Positions 1 through 11,214 of a stretch of 64,000 nt of DNA are shown one piece after another. This DNA is from Adiantum capillus-veneris (Eukaryota > Streptophyta > Polypodiopsida > Polypodiales > Pteridaceae). Every line of letters begins with the position of its first letter. Within the stretch, counting starts at the first letter, position 1. Both the position numbers and the translations under genes were made by a program. The notes beneath the pieces were generated by a model. That model was not told the DNA's origin and made no database searches. It was given only the letters and a program-made list of their open reading frames with translations. The stretch spans positions 122,910,543-122,974,542 of the forward strand of contig CM043960.1 of assembly GCA_014529385.2 (NCBI GenBank), read 5' to 3'.

Positions 1-653
1 GTACCCATAGTAAGGACTTGGCAAGAGCATGAGACACTGACGAAGAAGCGGTCAACCTGGCTGAACTACCGAAGACTACCAGCTCTAGAGAAAGGACAAG
101 CCACAGAGGAATACATGGTGAAAACCCTAACGAGCGCCATGTCTTTCTTCAAAAGTCTACCAGATCTCTCTATGCAATGTTATATAAGATATGCCGAATG
201 CTGCTCACCTGTATTGAAGTTTTTCATGAGCTAGAGCAAGTAGATGCCCCGTGGATGTCATTCCTCGAGGGAAATAAAGGGTTATGCTATGATCTCAGTG
301 GTCAGCCTTCCAAATACATCCTCTAAGGCTTCTACTCCCGGTGTATATTCTTACCATCACATAATATGTTGGCATTCGAGGAAGCTTTCTACATAGGATT
401 CTTCACTTGGCGAATGAAGATATTTTCATTAGTGATCAGCAACCTCACCTCAAGATTTGTAGGCTAGTCAGCGTTGGAGCTGAAGAACAAAGTGACCATG
501 CAGTTTCTGCAAGTGCCATATAAAGAAAGAAAAATCAGATACCAAAAGGCACTGAATGCGCTTAAAGACCGCCTCGCCAGCCGCCGCCAGCTCGAAGACT
601 ATTTCAGTCCATAAAGCTGTGTCAAGGGACGACACAAGCAAGGAGGGGGGGAA
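1..653 (+). other. 3' internal tail of an LTR retrotransposon
   Basis: No recognisable protein domain is readable in this stretch; all frames are broken. It is placed inside a plus-strand LTR element only because it ends in a purine run (about 639-653) directly before a TG-starting LTR at 654, which is the layout of a polypurine tract next to a 3' LTR. The rest of the element would lie to the left of the window. Confidence 0.4.
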
Positions 654-941
654 TGTTAGCAACAAGCTAACACAGATACCATTTTTGGGAGTTCTCTTTG
701 TAAAACACATATTATTTTGATAAATCAAGAATATTGTAACTCCTATTTTCTCGGATAAACTCTCTAATTAATGAGCCGGGGCTACAAGCTTCCAGATTGT
801 ATCAACCTATCATTTCCCCGCTTTGGTAGAACTCTAGATTATTAGTTTTGACCACCCAAAAACCTTGGCTAAGGTATAAAAGCCAAATTTTGTAAGTTTT
901 TAATAAGTTTTGGATAATGAAATACACAGCGTGAGCTAACA
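654..941 (+). repeat. 3' LTR, 288 bp, TGTTAGC...GCTAACA
   Basis: The segment starts with TGTTAGC and ends with its exact inverse GCTAACA, and is preceded by a G-rich polypurine tract. A TATA box (TATAAAAG, 875-882) lies about 220 bp in, as expected for the U3/R boundary of a short LTR. The first 19 bases are themselves a small hairpin (TGTTAGC, five bases, GCTAACA). The matching 5' LTR is outside the window, so the ends rest on sequence logic rather than on a second copy. Confidence 0.6.
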
Positions 942-1415
942 TCGCTCACTCCTCTCCTTCTCGCGCTTCCTACTCTCTCCCCAGTTGTCACATTGCAGTC
1001 GCGTTTGTTGCATTGCAACCGCAGGTAAGAGCTCTACGCATTGACATAAGCAGTTCACAATATGTTGTAGCTTTTGGCTTCGTCGACCCGCGGACTAATT
1101 TCATCATGACTAGGAATTTACACTTTCAAATAAAAAACTAAGCATAGGCGGGATATTGGGGCATCATTGCTAAGCATTTAGATGCATTGTGGGTCGAAAA
1201 CGACTAGGTGAAAAATCCACTGTTGTTAATAATCGCGATTTTGGAAGTTGACCTACAGTGGGGTTTGAGACTATAAGCATGTGTGCTTAGGTCTTATAAA
1301 CATGTCCTAAAAGTTTCGTTACGTTTGGATGTCATTTGATGCTGTAACGGATGTGATTTGTTTGTTGATGAGCGATTGGCTTTTGGTGGTTTCAGTCACT
1401 TGAGTGTAGCTTGAG
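942..1415. other. Unassigned non-coding stretch
   Basis: Pyrimidine-rich sequence just after the LTR, then ordinary AT-rich sequence. I see no gene, repeat or structural RNA here. Confidence 0.4.
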
Positions 1416-2228
1416 TTAGATGCGAGTTGTTAGTTTTTTTTCGAGAGATTGACAACCTCTTGTAGCTCTATGCACTAGTCGAGTTAGCTTCGTCCCATGG
1501 ATGGACAATTTAATCATGGTTCTCGCTAATATTGCAATAAGATAGGATGGTGAGGTTAGACATGCATCCCACAACATGCGGCATGCATCCCATGCTAACC
1601 AATTCTTATCTTCTTCATTGGAGTCCAAAAACTCTTTAATGAAAGAAGCTTGAAACGCAGTACAAGACGGAGGACGAGCATCTATTGAAAATGTCATCCA
1701 CCACTTATAGGCCTTGCCTTAAAGAGATAGACTTGTTTCCACAGCCGTCTTTATATTCAGGGTGTGTCTCAATCTATGAATATCACTCCATTTGTGTAAG
1801 AACGTATTGACCGCATCCTTGTTGTGATCACGCTCTTTCCCGTGAAACACAGGAATGGTGATATTCTTAAGTAATGCATTGCTACCTTCTGCATCTTCTG
1901 CAGCACTTGTCTCTTAGACTCCTTGAGTGGTGCGAGCTTGGTTCCCTTGAACCATGCCACTTGTGGCTCCTTGAGTCGTCTGTGACTTCATAAATTTCAC
2001 AAGTAACTTTGTAAGACTGGTAACATTTGCATTGAGTACAGAGAGGTTGCTTTCAAGTACGCTTTGGCGATGTTCCAAAGTCTTGAAAGAAGCCATATCT
2101 ACAAGCCCATGATCTCCTAGATGGTCATCATCATGCATATTAGTGTCAGCAGCACTTGTGGTGCCCTGATGCTGATCTACGTGCACAAAATCAAAAGTGT
2201 GTATAGGTGGGATATCCTCACTGGCCAT
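1416..2228 (-). pseudogene. Decayed gag-like polyprotein fragment
   Basis: Three minus-strand reading frames follow one another. The first begins at an ATG at 2228 and encodes an acidic leader, then a coiled-coil-like segment (residues LEHRQSVLESNLSVLNANV). The last carries FIKEFLDSNEEDKNWLAW, which resembles the capsid part of plant retrotransposon gag proteins, where a large aromatic/acidic helix precedes a Trp. The frames are broken by shifts near 1960 and 1700. There is no zinc knuckle or pol. Assignment to gag is inference from composition and that one motif; it could be another repeat protein. Confidence 0.4.
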
Positions 2229-2589
2229 GGTAAACACACACCAATGTAAAGAGAGAGAAAACGTCAACTTGTACCTTGTGAAATTGAAGTCTTTGCGTTT
2301 TGTATGCTTCACGATTTACGTTGCATGAGAATCTCGCCTTGCGGGAATTGTAGCGCTTCATGTGTTGTTCGTCGTAAGAACACCATTGTTGCCTCTTCAC
2401 AAAAACTCGTCGTTTTTGTGAAGGCTTTTGCTCACTTGAGGCTACCTCCTTGAGAAAACTTGCCTTCCTCCAAGAAGTGAAAAGAAAGGGTGAAACTACT
2501 TCCTTGAAGTTTGAAACTTTCCCTTTCCTTCTAGCTTTCCTTTTAGCACAAGTATGCTATCTTTCCTTATTATACAAAACAACGGTCAA

Positions 2590-2642
2590 TAGCTTGATGG
2601 TAAAGTGTTGGCCTCTTACCCTCATGGGGTGGGTTCAACCCT
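2590..2642 (+). ncRNA. SINE head, copy 1: A box and B box
   Basis: TAGCTTGATGG at 2590-2600 matches the pol III A-box consensus TRGYNNARNNG with one mismatch, and GGTTCAACCCT at 2632-2642 matches the B box GGTTCRANNCC with one mismatch. The 42-base spacing is normal for a tRNA or tRNA-derived SINE. The flanks do not fold into a full tRNA cloverleaf, so a tRNA-derived SINE is preferred over a tRNA gene. Confidence 0.6.
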
Positions 2643-2860
2643 CCTTCATGCAAGGGTTAAGTGGGCCTTCCTACGCGTGTAGCCAACGGCGTCAATGGGA
2701 GCCTTCGATGCGGTCGAGTTTGCCTTCATTGTCCGCCTTGGTCGCCCATTGAAAGGAAGGGTGAAACTACTTCCTTGAAGTTTGAAACTTTCCCTTTCCT
2801 TCTAGCTTTCCTTTTAGCACAAGTATGCTATCTTTCCTTGTTATACAAAACAAGGGTCAA

Positions 2861-2913
2861 TAGCTTGATGGTAAAGTGTTGGCCTCTTACCCTCATGGGG
2901 TGGGTTCAACCCT
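2861..2913 (+). ncRNA. SINE head, copy 2: A box and B box
   Basis: The same A box (2861-2871) and B box (2903-2913), exactly 271 bp after copy 1, with identical box sequences. Confidence 0.6.
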
Positions 2914-3028
2914 CCTTCATGCAAGGGTTAAGAGGGCCTTCCTACGCGTGTAGCCAACGGCGTCAATGGGAGCCTTCGGTGCGGTCGAGTTTGCCTTCGT
3001 TGTCCGCCTTGGTCGCCCGTTGTGAGGG

Positions 3029-4160
3029 GTGTAGGTGGAGGGCGTTGTCTATCCGCGCGCGCTTCGCACATGAAATTGTGCATGTCTTCTTTTTTGCTGA
3101 AGAGCGGAGACGTCGCTGTGTATGGAACGGGGGAGAGAAGTAGCACATTGCACACACATGCAACCCGCTTTTGCCTCCTCCCAAAAATAGATCGGATACC
3201 AGTGAAAGGGCAGTGATAATGTGTGTGCTAGTGTCCACCCAACCGTGCTATCTTATAGCCTCACCCTAGCATACACACTCTCCGGCCATGCCGGTGGCCT
3301 TGCCCATAGGACCCATGTCCTTACATCGGATTTAGAAATGCAGGGGAGGCATTGGTCATAGGATTCAAAGGATAGAGGGAGCCATTTGTCCATAAATCTA
3401 TGTGTTTTGCTCCTTCTACTCTGAGTCTTGCTTTCTCCGTTTGTGTTACTCATGTGTTTGTTTTACTTCTCTTGCATAGATGCTCATATTCTCGACTCAA
3501 ATCAACATGTAGATGATATGTATGACGTTTAGTGAGAAGGTTTGAGGTGGTGGATTAAGAAGCCATGAATACACAGTCAAGAAAATCAAGAAACAAAAGA
3601 AGCCATTACTCCCTTGACTATCTACTGCATACATCGTATGGAAAAGAAATTCTTCCTATATGACGAGAATTCAATATAACTGAAAAGGGACATTCTATCA
3701 ATCATTACGGCCGTTATGACTCTGTGAAAAGAATCCACTCCGAAGTACACTTTTTGAACGGTTGATGAGGACACCTTTCTTTTACCACACCAATTTTCTA
3801 GAGAGAGAAGGCAAAAAATTGTATTTTCTTAGAAGGCCCTCCAAATGACCTCCCAAATTCCCTGATGTCTTCACATTAGCTCCTTATTCGAGGGATTACT
3901 TTGCCCATTGCATGCATGCCTCCATTCTGAGGTACGCTACTATTAAAAGTTGTACAACCTAATGCCTATTCAGTGGGGAAAAAGAGATGAGAGAGAGAGA
4001 GAGAGAGAAAGATAGAGAAGCTAAGGAGAAGAGAGTAGAACGTAATTTCTTAGGGTCCATCGGCTTCTCGTACATAAGGTCTTTTTCATAGTACTCTATA
4101 GAAGCAGAAGGCAACCCGCACTGCGCAGACCACAAAATGGTTGCTTCACCTACAACCATT
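3029..4160. other. Unassigned non-coding stretch
   Basis: No coding frame of conviction. A short GA run lies near 3987-4010. The last part leads into the CT-rich microsatellite on the right. Nothing else is recognisable. Confidence 0.4.
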
Positions 4161-4276
4161 GCCATTTATCTCCCTATTTCTTTATCTATCTATCTCTTTC
4201 TCTATCTCTATCTCTCCCTCTATCTCCGTCTACCTCTCTCTCTCTTTTCCTCTATCTATCTCTCGTTCTATCTCTG

Positions 4277-4309
<33 letters not shown>

Positions 4310-4321
4310 TCTATCTATCTA

Positions 4322-4381
<60 letters not shown>

Positions 4382-4446
4382 TCTCCTTCTCTCCTTCTCT
4401 CTCTCTCTCTCTCTCTCCATATCTCTCTCCCTCTGTCCCCTCTTTC

Positions 4447-4528
<82 letters not shown>

Positions 4529-4583
4529 CTCTCTCTCCCTCTTTCCACTCTTTCTCTCTCTCCCTCTTTCCACTCTTTCTCTC
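4161..4583. repeat. Compound (CT)n / (TCTA)n microsatellite
   Basis: Long runs of CT interspersed with TCTA and TCTC units. The Ser/Leu-rich reading frames over this stretch are low-complexity artefacts. The repeat sits directly before a LINE 3' end whose own tail is TATC-rich, so it may be a remnant of earlier LINE tails. Confidence 0.9.
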
Positions 4584-4586
4584 TTT

Positions 4587-4806
4587 TGACCACATTAGGT
4601 CCTCTTTTTCCCATATATTCAGTCATGAGCTCTCCCTACATACCTTCCTCTCCCAACCACGATGTGGACTCTATTGCGACGCTCATTTCAGCCATTTTTT
4701 AGCATCGAGAGTCACTTATGACCTCCACTCACACCATGTGACATGTTCATTTGGTCCCAGAGTTCATATTTGACCTCCGAGGATGATAATAGAACTATCT
4801 ATCCAT
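4587..4806 (+). mobile_element. 5'-truncated LINE copy (3' end only)
   Basis: About 215 bp that match 6138-6358 with a handful of substitutions. In the longer copy this stretch encodes the C-terminal end of the LINE ORF2 (…HTLLECSAFDHIRSSF…) and the 3' UTR. Both copies end in ATAGAACTATCTATC and run into TCTA/CT repeats, so the repeat looks like the LINE's own 3' tail. A heavily 5'-truncated insertion is typical of target-primed reverse transcription. Confidence 0.75.
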
Positions 4807-4839
4807 CTATCTCTATCTCTTTCTCTCTCTCCCTCTCTG

Positions 4840-4885
<46 letters not shown>

Positions 4886-4896
4886 TATTTCCTCCA

Positions 4897-4932
<36 letters not shown>
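4807..4932. repeat. (CT)n microsatellite, LINE tail
   Basis: TATC/CT repeats continuing from the truncated LINE copy and ending where the next LINE copy begins. Confidence 0.85.
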
Positions 4933-4977
4933 CCCAAAGAGGGTTGGGGATTCCCACTTTCCCCAACCCTCTTTGGG
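4933..4977. repeat. 18-bp perfect inverted repeat at LINE 5' junction
   Basis: CCCAAAGAGGGTTGGGGA at 4933-4950 is the exact reverse complement of 4960-4977, with a 9-base loop. The right arm is real LINE coding sequence (…SPTLFG…); the left arm is a fold-back copy placed at the truncation point. Confidence 0.85.
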
Positions 4978-6369
4978 CTACTCATTGATGAATTGGAATG
5001 CATGGTTCTTGGTTTTATGCAACAAGAATGCATAGAAGAGGTTAAGATAAAAAATGTGGGGATCATGCCTTTGCCTTATGCCGATGATGTAGTGCTCATG
5101 GCACATACCTTAAAAGATGCACAAAAGCTTAAGAGTGTCTTGGAACACTTTTGCATACATAGCGACCTGATTCATGAATGGATCCAAAACCAATGTTATG
5201 CTTCTAAAAACCCTCAATGACGAAAGTCCATGCATTGTATACAACAATGGGCCACTTGAAGTGGTTGATAGCTTCAAGTACCTTGGCCTTGAGGTTCCAT
5301 CCAATCATAAATAGAAGGATTGTGAAATGTGTCGCTTGGAAGCCAAAAAGAGGGCTTATTATGCATTTGAGAACATGTGCAATGCTGGAGAGATCAAGTG
5401 TTGGGCTCTCAAAAAGTAACTCTTTGACACATTGGTGACACCAGTGCTTCTTTATGGAGTAAAGGTGTAGGGTGGTAGCATTGAGAAGTCTACTTGGAAA
5501 GAGTTTGAGAATGTCCAAAAGAATTTTCTCACCAACTTTCTCCAAGTCAAGACACAAACACCCTACATGCTCTTACTTTTTGAATCCGGATTGCTTCCTA
5601 TTGAAGTCTTGGGCATGCGAAGGGTTTTGGAGTACATGCTTAAGACACAATGTAGCCCTTTGTATCGACTTCCTAGAATCGCATATGAAGCATGTCAAAA
5701 GGTCCAAAAGACATGCAAGAGCAAAATACTAAGTTCGATGCTTGACATCAAGAAATGGTTTGGAAGATTGGATGCATGTCACTTGGTCAAGGATGCGTCA
5801 ATCGACTCCCAAAGTTAATGAGGCCTTCTTACAACGCCAATGCATCATGGCTTGGGAGAAATTCGGAGGTTCTCACTTCAGCCATTACACCACACACATT
5901 GCTCCAAACTACAAATCTCTCTTCTTCTTCGAACGAGGTAACCAAACCCATCCCTACATCCTTGAGCCCATCCCGTTGAGTGCAATCTGCACCATTGCCT
6001 CCATTCGTCTTAGCTCCCATTGTCTATGCTGCAAGACAGGACATTGGGGCATTGGCGAGGAGTCTCATCGACTTGCACCTTATGCCCTCGTCAAGTGCGA
6101 GAAAGTGGGTACCACACACTACTTGAGTGCTCAGCTTTTGACCACATTAGGTCCTCTTTTTCGCATATGTTCAGCCATGAGCTCTCCCTACATACCTTCC
6201 TCTCCCAATCAGGATGTGGACTCTCTATTGCGACACTCATTTCAGCCATTTTTGAGCATCGAGAGTCACTTATGACCTCCACTCACACCACGTGACATGT
6301 TCATTTGGTCCCATAAGTCATGTTTGACCTCCGAGGACGATAATAGAACTATCTATCTATCTGTCTCTC
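4951..6369 (+). pseudogene. LINE (non-LTR retrotransposon) ORF2 fragment
   Basis: The C-terminal part of a reverse transcriptase of the plant non-LTR type: PLSPTLFGLLIDELE followed about 55 residues later by LPYADDVVLMAHT, which carries the catalytic A/Y-x-D-D motif. After that the frame breaks repeatedly (near 5220, 5440, 5735, 5820), but matching pieces continue to a Cys/His-rich end (LSSHCLCCKTGHWG and HTLLECSAF, about 6020-6160), the usual zinc-binding C-terminus of plant LINE ORF2. The N-terminal endonuclease is absent, so the copy is 5'-truncated. The 3' end is a TATC-rich tail at 6340-6369, into which gypsy element C is inserted. Confidence 0.75.
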
Positions 6370-7962
6370 TGTCATAGTAATCAATATCTAATTATCCTAA
6401 ATGATTTTCTCATGTTAAAGTGATCATTTAATACGAGGAAGTGCCAGGGGAGAAAAAGCTAGAATATTGGTTAAGCTGACAGACCGGCCATAGTAGGGAT
6501 CCAAAGGGGGGGCCATCTGCAAAAGATCTATGTGCAACAATGGGCTCAAAAGACCCTAAGGTTCAGCCCATTAAGACTTCCAAAATGCTAAGGTTCCAAA
6601 ATTCAAAGGTTGTGTCCAAAGGTCAAACATTAGGGGAATTGGATGCTTTGTGTGTGTCCCAAAAAGTCTTTGTCAAGCCCTACATAGGAGGGGGCGAGCC
6701 CAAGAAGTAGGGGATGAGAGAGAAACACCCACACACACACTCACAAGCTTCATTTATACACAGGGGGAAAGAGGGACACATGTCAGCTCCCTAGGCAAGA
6801 TGCCCACAAGGTGTACTCAAATCCTAGTGGATGGCCATGGAGGTGGACCAATATGAATTAGGCTAGAGTAAATCTAGTTTAATTAATTAAAATACACTTA
6901 ATAAAAGAACCAATAAGAATTAAGCTCTCTAGAAGACTATTGTACAGTCTCGCAAGGGGACCCAGTGAGCATTCAGAAGCCCAATGGCTTGCCTGATTCC
7001 TATTGGCCAGGAGGCAAAGGGGTCCAATGAGAGTTTAGTTGCATTTATTAATTAACTAAAGCTCTCACAAAAGGGGAAAGGGGGACACATGTCAGAAGGC
7101 TATGACTTATGCTGTTTAATTTCCATTGGCTAGGCCTAGGGAGGTCCAATAGGGCTGTAGCATGAGCAATTAGCAAGGGGGCTGATTTTTTACCAAGAGA
7201 GAGAGGGGGCTGATTTTTGCAACGCATTATCACACACACTCACACAATCTCATGTGTGAAGCAAAGAAGACTCTCTCTCCTTCTCAAGCTTTAATGGAAA
7301 GCTTACCACCTACTCCAAGCTTGTGACAAGGGAGGCCTACACCAACAACTCTTGGCTTTGGGATGCAAATCCAACCAAGAGCCAAGCTTCAATGCATGCT
7401 CATATCCTCTACCACGCTAATTACCAAGAGCCAAGCTTCAATGCATGCTCATCTCCTCTACCACGCTAATATGAGTGATTATGTGAGGAGATGTACATCT
7501 TTCTCGTAAGAATACTCCTTCTTCCTCTCAATCTACTCTCATACCCTACTAGCTCTCACCATCTTCGAGGGCGTGTGAGGTCTGGGTCTGAGACCGTGAG
7601 GGAATTGATGTTGTGTTTGATAAGTGTGCATGAAGTTTCCATCTTCATTTCACTAGCTAGTATGGAAGGAACACAAAGAATTGTATTGTAAAATGTCTCT
7701 CTTGATGGGAGAAACCGTAATACAAAGCCTTTTGGAGGGGGGACCGGCTCCATGCAAATCCGGTCCTCAACTATTGTCAATTGCTTAATTTCTCTCTCTT
7801 TTGAAGTATTATTCATGCTATCTAACTAGGTGTTATGCTTTTTGTAGATCTCTCCACCCAATCACTCTTGTTATTCTCATTAGGAAGCTATTCTAATGAA
7901 ATGCTCACTATGTTCATGCTATGTTCCGCTACACACAAGTTACTAGACCATTAAATGTTACA
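6370..7962 (+). repeat. 5' LTR of element C
   Basis: It starts TGTCATAGTAATC and ends TTACA just before the primer site. The first ~980 bp match 13121-14098 closely. It contains a local ~50-bp tandem duplication (about 7373-7470, units holding AGCCAAGCTTCAATGCATGC). Confidence 0.85.
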
Positions 7963-7963
7963 T

Positions 7964-7976
7964 TGGCATCAGAGCA
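7964..7976 (+). other. Primer binding site, initiator tRNA-Met type
   Basis: TTGGCATCAGAGC directly after the LTR resembles TGGTATCAGAGC, the complement of the plant initiator tRNA-Met 3' end, with one substitution. Confidence 0.75.
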
Positions 7977-8379
7977 CAAGGTTTCTCTTTTCTTGGTCAA
8001 GAAGGGAGGTCCTCAAGCTAGCTATAAATGGTTGGTACTATTAATTGCATGTGAGTAAGTAAAATAGGGATTTTTCAGCTTTGCAGGGTGTCTGCCTTTG
8101 TGCAGTTAACGGGGCATCACCGTCAAGAGCTATGGTCTTAATAGTGGAGTCCTGCGGGGCTTGCCTACGGCTTAACCACTATTGAGCTATTAGAAGCTTG
8201 ACAAGAGCTGGTGCTGTTTTGGTGTTGAACGACCCTCTCTTCTATTCCTTGCAATTAATGGTGTTCGAGCCACGGGTCCTGTAGCTTGAGTGCTTTTTCG
8301 AAAGGGGTGAAGAGGAGTAGAAACTAGGGCTTGAAGTGCCAAAGTACACCTAAAAAGTTTACACCTAAAAGTTGTTAGA

Positions 8380-9960
8380 ATGGCTGACAATAGTAAAGAG
8401 AGTGAAATTTAATGTTGATAACTTTGATTTTGCTAATGCACAAGCTAATAATGATGCCCCAATGCTTGTTAACTATCTTGTTTCTAGGCTTCAACAAGCC
8501 ATGGGCAATCCATCCCTCCAAAGTGAAGTGCAACGGCAGCTTTCTGCTCATGGGATTCTCCAAGCTCCCCACCATGACGAGAGAGGACCTAGGAAGCCTC
8601 GTTGCAAGACTTACAAAAGAGGTCTCTCTCCTATTCGGGAAGAAGAAGAGGATCCCTATGAAGGCCTCAAAAACTTGCTGCTTGATGACGCATCTCCTTC
8701 TCAAAGGAGACTCAAGAGCCTCCACTGAAGGAACGAGAAATAAGTGAGTCTCCCACCACCTCGATGGAGATGGCTCCACGAAGACGGCGGGCTTAACGCT
8801 CTCCATCGCCTCCAAAATGGAGAAGACCATCGCATGCTTCTCCACACCATACTTCAAAGAGGGATGACAAAAATCAAGAGAAGAAAAAGGCAAGAAAGAG
8901 GACACCCTCTTCTCCACCTTCTTCATCCCCTTCCTCTTATGAAAGTGATGGGGAAGACAACAAAGATCAAGGCAAGAAAAAGACAAGAAAGAGGTCACCC
9001 TCTTCTCCATCTTCCTCAAATTCTTCATCTTCTGAAGAAAGTGATGGTGCAACCTTTGAACCATCAAAAAGAAGAGGCCATAGGAAATCCTATGCCGCAT
9101 GGAAGAGGTCATCCAAGCTCAAGAAGTTCAAAGAGGGAGGGAAGAGCATCTCTTTCCTGACCTACGATGGCACTTTTGGTGCTACGGACAAAGTCTTGGC
9201 CTTTATCCAACAATTCAATGCCGCATTTGGAGATGAGGGCTTCACGGAGTCCTCTAAGCCATGCCATGTAGCTATGCACTTTCAAAAGTCCGCCAGGCAA
9301 TGGTGGTCTAGCCTACCTGCCAACGGTGAAGCTCCACGAGGAACATGGAAAGCTTTAAGAGCTTCTATTATGAAACAGTTTTTGGCACTGATTCCAAAGA
9401 CAAAGTACTCACCGAATGGCGAAGCTTAAAGCTCTCTCCTTACAAATCCATTCATAAATATGTAGACAAGTTTTGGGACCTACAACTCAAAGCCACTGTC
9501 TTCAAAAAGTTGGATTTTGGAGAGCAAAAGCAACAATTTTGTGCGGGCTTAACTGAAGAAATGGCAGAGTATGTCAAATCCCAAAGGCCACGCACCATAT
9601 CAGCGGTTATACACCATACTATGGTGGCCTTTCGAATCAATTTCCAAACGGGGGCTAAAAGAAATTTCAAGCCCATGGAAAAAAAGGGTTCCAATGAGCC
9701 TAAGGGAAAGGACAATTTCCAAAAGTCTCCTAAGGGCAACTCCAACAAAGCTAAAGAGAAGGGAGTCTACAAAGGCAAAAATAAACTCTCTCCTGAAGAT
9801 CTTGATCGTTATCGCAAGGATAACCGTTGTTTCAAGTGCGGCGAGCAAGGGCATGCGTACCGTGCTTGTCCCCAAAAGAACACCCGCCATGAACCTCCTA
9901 GAGCTACCTTGGTCGAAATCCAAGAGGAGGAAATTCACCACAAAGGATCTCCTCTATGCC
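8380..9960 (+). pseudogene. gag of element C (capsid and zinc knuckle), frameshifted
   Basis: Likely start is ATG 8380, but that frame stops after 10 codons and the sequence continues one frame over to 8728. A Ser/Lys-rich linker stays open from about 8800 and leads into a capsid region with FLTYDGTFGATDKVLAFIQQ and ARQWWSSLP, typical of the Retrotrans_gag family. A frameshift near 9380-9420 moves the rest (KLSPYKSIHKYVDKFWDLQ) to another frame. A CCHC zinc knuckle, CFKCGEQGHAYRACP, lies at about 9829-9873. Gag packages the RNA; here at least three lesions prevent a full product. Confidence 0.75.
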
Positions 9961-10234
9961 ATGCTTGGGGAAAGGTAAGAGAACATGATGCTTTTATTCT
10001 CTTTGACCCTGGTTCTACTCACAATTTTATATCTATAGATTTAGCCACCAAGCTAAGCATACAAGCCTACGAGATGGGAGATGTCCTACCCGGACGGTGC
10101 TTTCAAGAGGCAAGAAGCTTCAATCACTCCCTTAATTGGGAAATTGAGGCTCCATGTCCAAAGCTATGTGGACAAAGAGGACTTCTTTATCTCTCCTCTC
10201 AAGCATGAGGATGTAATCCTAGGGGCACCATGGT
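9961..10234 (+). pseudogene. Aspartic protease of element C
   Basis: The motif ILFDPGSTHNFIS corresponds to the pepsin-like retroviral protease motif normally written LFDSGATHSFIS. The catalytic D is present, but the next residue is P instead of S/T, which would disturb the active-site loop. The frame is continuous with the zinc knuckle and ends at 10208. Confidence 0.65.
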
Positions 10235-11207
10235 TTGATCGCATGGCTGGCCAATGTTAAATTCCCTGAAAGGAGAATCTTCTTTAAGTTCAAGGAACAA
10301 GATATGTATATAGAAGCTAAGGAAATGGATAACACTATACCCATTGTACATACACAAGCTTTGAACAAGTCAATAAAGAGCTCTATTTCCGTGTACATGA
10401 TTTTTGTTAACGATTCTCAAAATGAACCTAATGTTTTAGCAAAAGAAAATATACACAATCAAAAGGAATTAGAGTTATCCAATTTTCTCAAGGGGTTTCA
10501 AGATGTCTTTATTGACGACATCCCTTGTGAGCTACTTCCTAAACGAGGTAATGATGACCATGCAATTGAACTTCTTCCAGGAAGTTCACTGCCTAACAAA
10601 CCTCCTTATAGATTTTCTCAGCTCAACAAGAGGAGATTATGCAGCAAGTGCATGAGTTAGTTGAGAAGGGCATGGTTAGGCCTAGCTCATCTCCATTTTG
10701 TCTCCTATGCTACTAGTGCAAAAGATAGACAACACATATCGTATGTGTGTCGACTATAGAGCACTAAATAGGATCACTATCAAAAATAGGTTTAATGTTC
10801 CGCGGGTAGAAGACCTATTTGATACGCTACAAGGGTCCATCTACTTCAGTAGGATTGACCTAAAAAGTGGCTATCATCAAATAAGGATAGTTGATCAAGA
10901 CATTGTAAAGACCGCATTTCACACTACATTTGGTCTTTACAAATACATTGTCATGTCTTTTGGCTTGACCAATGCACCAACCACATTCAACCGCCTGATG
11001 GAGAAGCTGTTCAGGCCTCACCGAACCTTTACTGGAGTGTTTTTTGATGATATCATCATCTACTCTAATTCATTAGACGAACACAAGAGACACCTCCAGG
11101 TAATATTTCAAGTTCTAAGAGAGAATAAACTTTATGTTAATCGAAAGAAAAGTGAATTTTTCTTACAAGAGATTCAGTATTTAGATCACATTATTCTCTC
11201 AAAATGA
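10235..11207 (+). pseudogene. Reverse transcriptase of element C
   Basis: The connecting region (…FLKGFQDVFIDDIPCELLP…) is followed by a frame break near 10640-10700, then a well-preserved RT palm: MCVDYRALNRITIKNRF, YFSRIDLKSGYHQIRI, FGLTNAPTTFNRLM and the catalytic FFDDIIIYS. Both active-site aspartates are intact. A TGA at 11205 separates RT from the RNase H part. The RT fold is almost complete, in contrast to the neighbouring domains. Confidence 0.85.
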
Positions 11208-11214
11208 CATCCAA

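Larger units (their letters stand above)
2487..3028 (+). repeat. Tandem duplication of a 271-bp SINE-like unit
   Basis: Two head-to-tail copies (2487-2757 and 2758-3028) differ at only a few positions, for example ACGG/AGGG before the A box and GTGGGCC/GAGGGCC further on. Each copy contains one tRNA-like pol III promoter. Downstream of 3028 the sequence becomes unique. This is either a tandem SINE dimer or a local duplication of a region holding one SINE. Confidence 0.75.

Noticed and set aside
2585-2645. A tRNA gene
   Set aside because: A and B boxes fit, but the flanks do not form an acceptor stem or a clear anticodon arm; a SINE head explains it better.
4137-4988. Long Ser/Leu-rich reading frames
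   Set aside because: They are translations of CT/TCTA microsatellites and have no other support.
8375-9112. 245-codon minus-strand frame
   Set aside because: It is the complement of the gag region of element C and shows no domain of its own.
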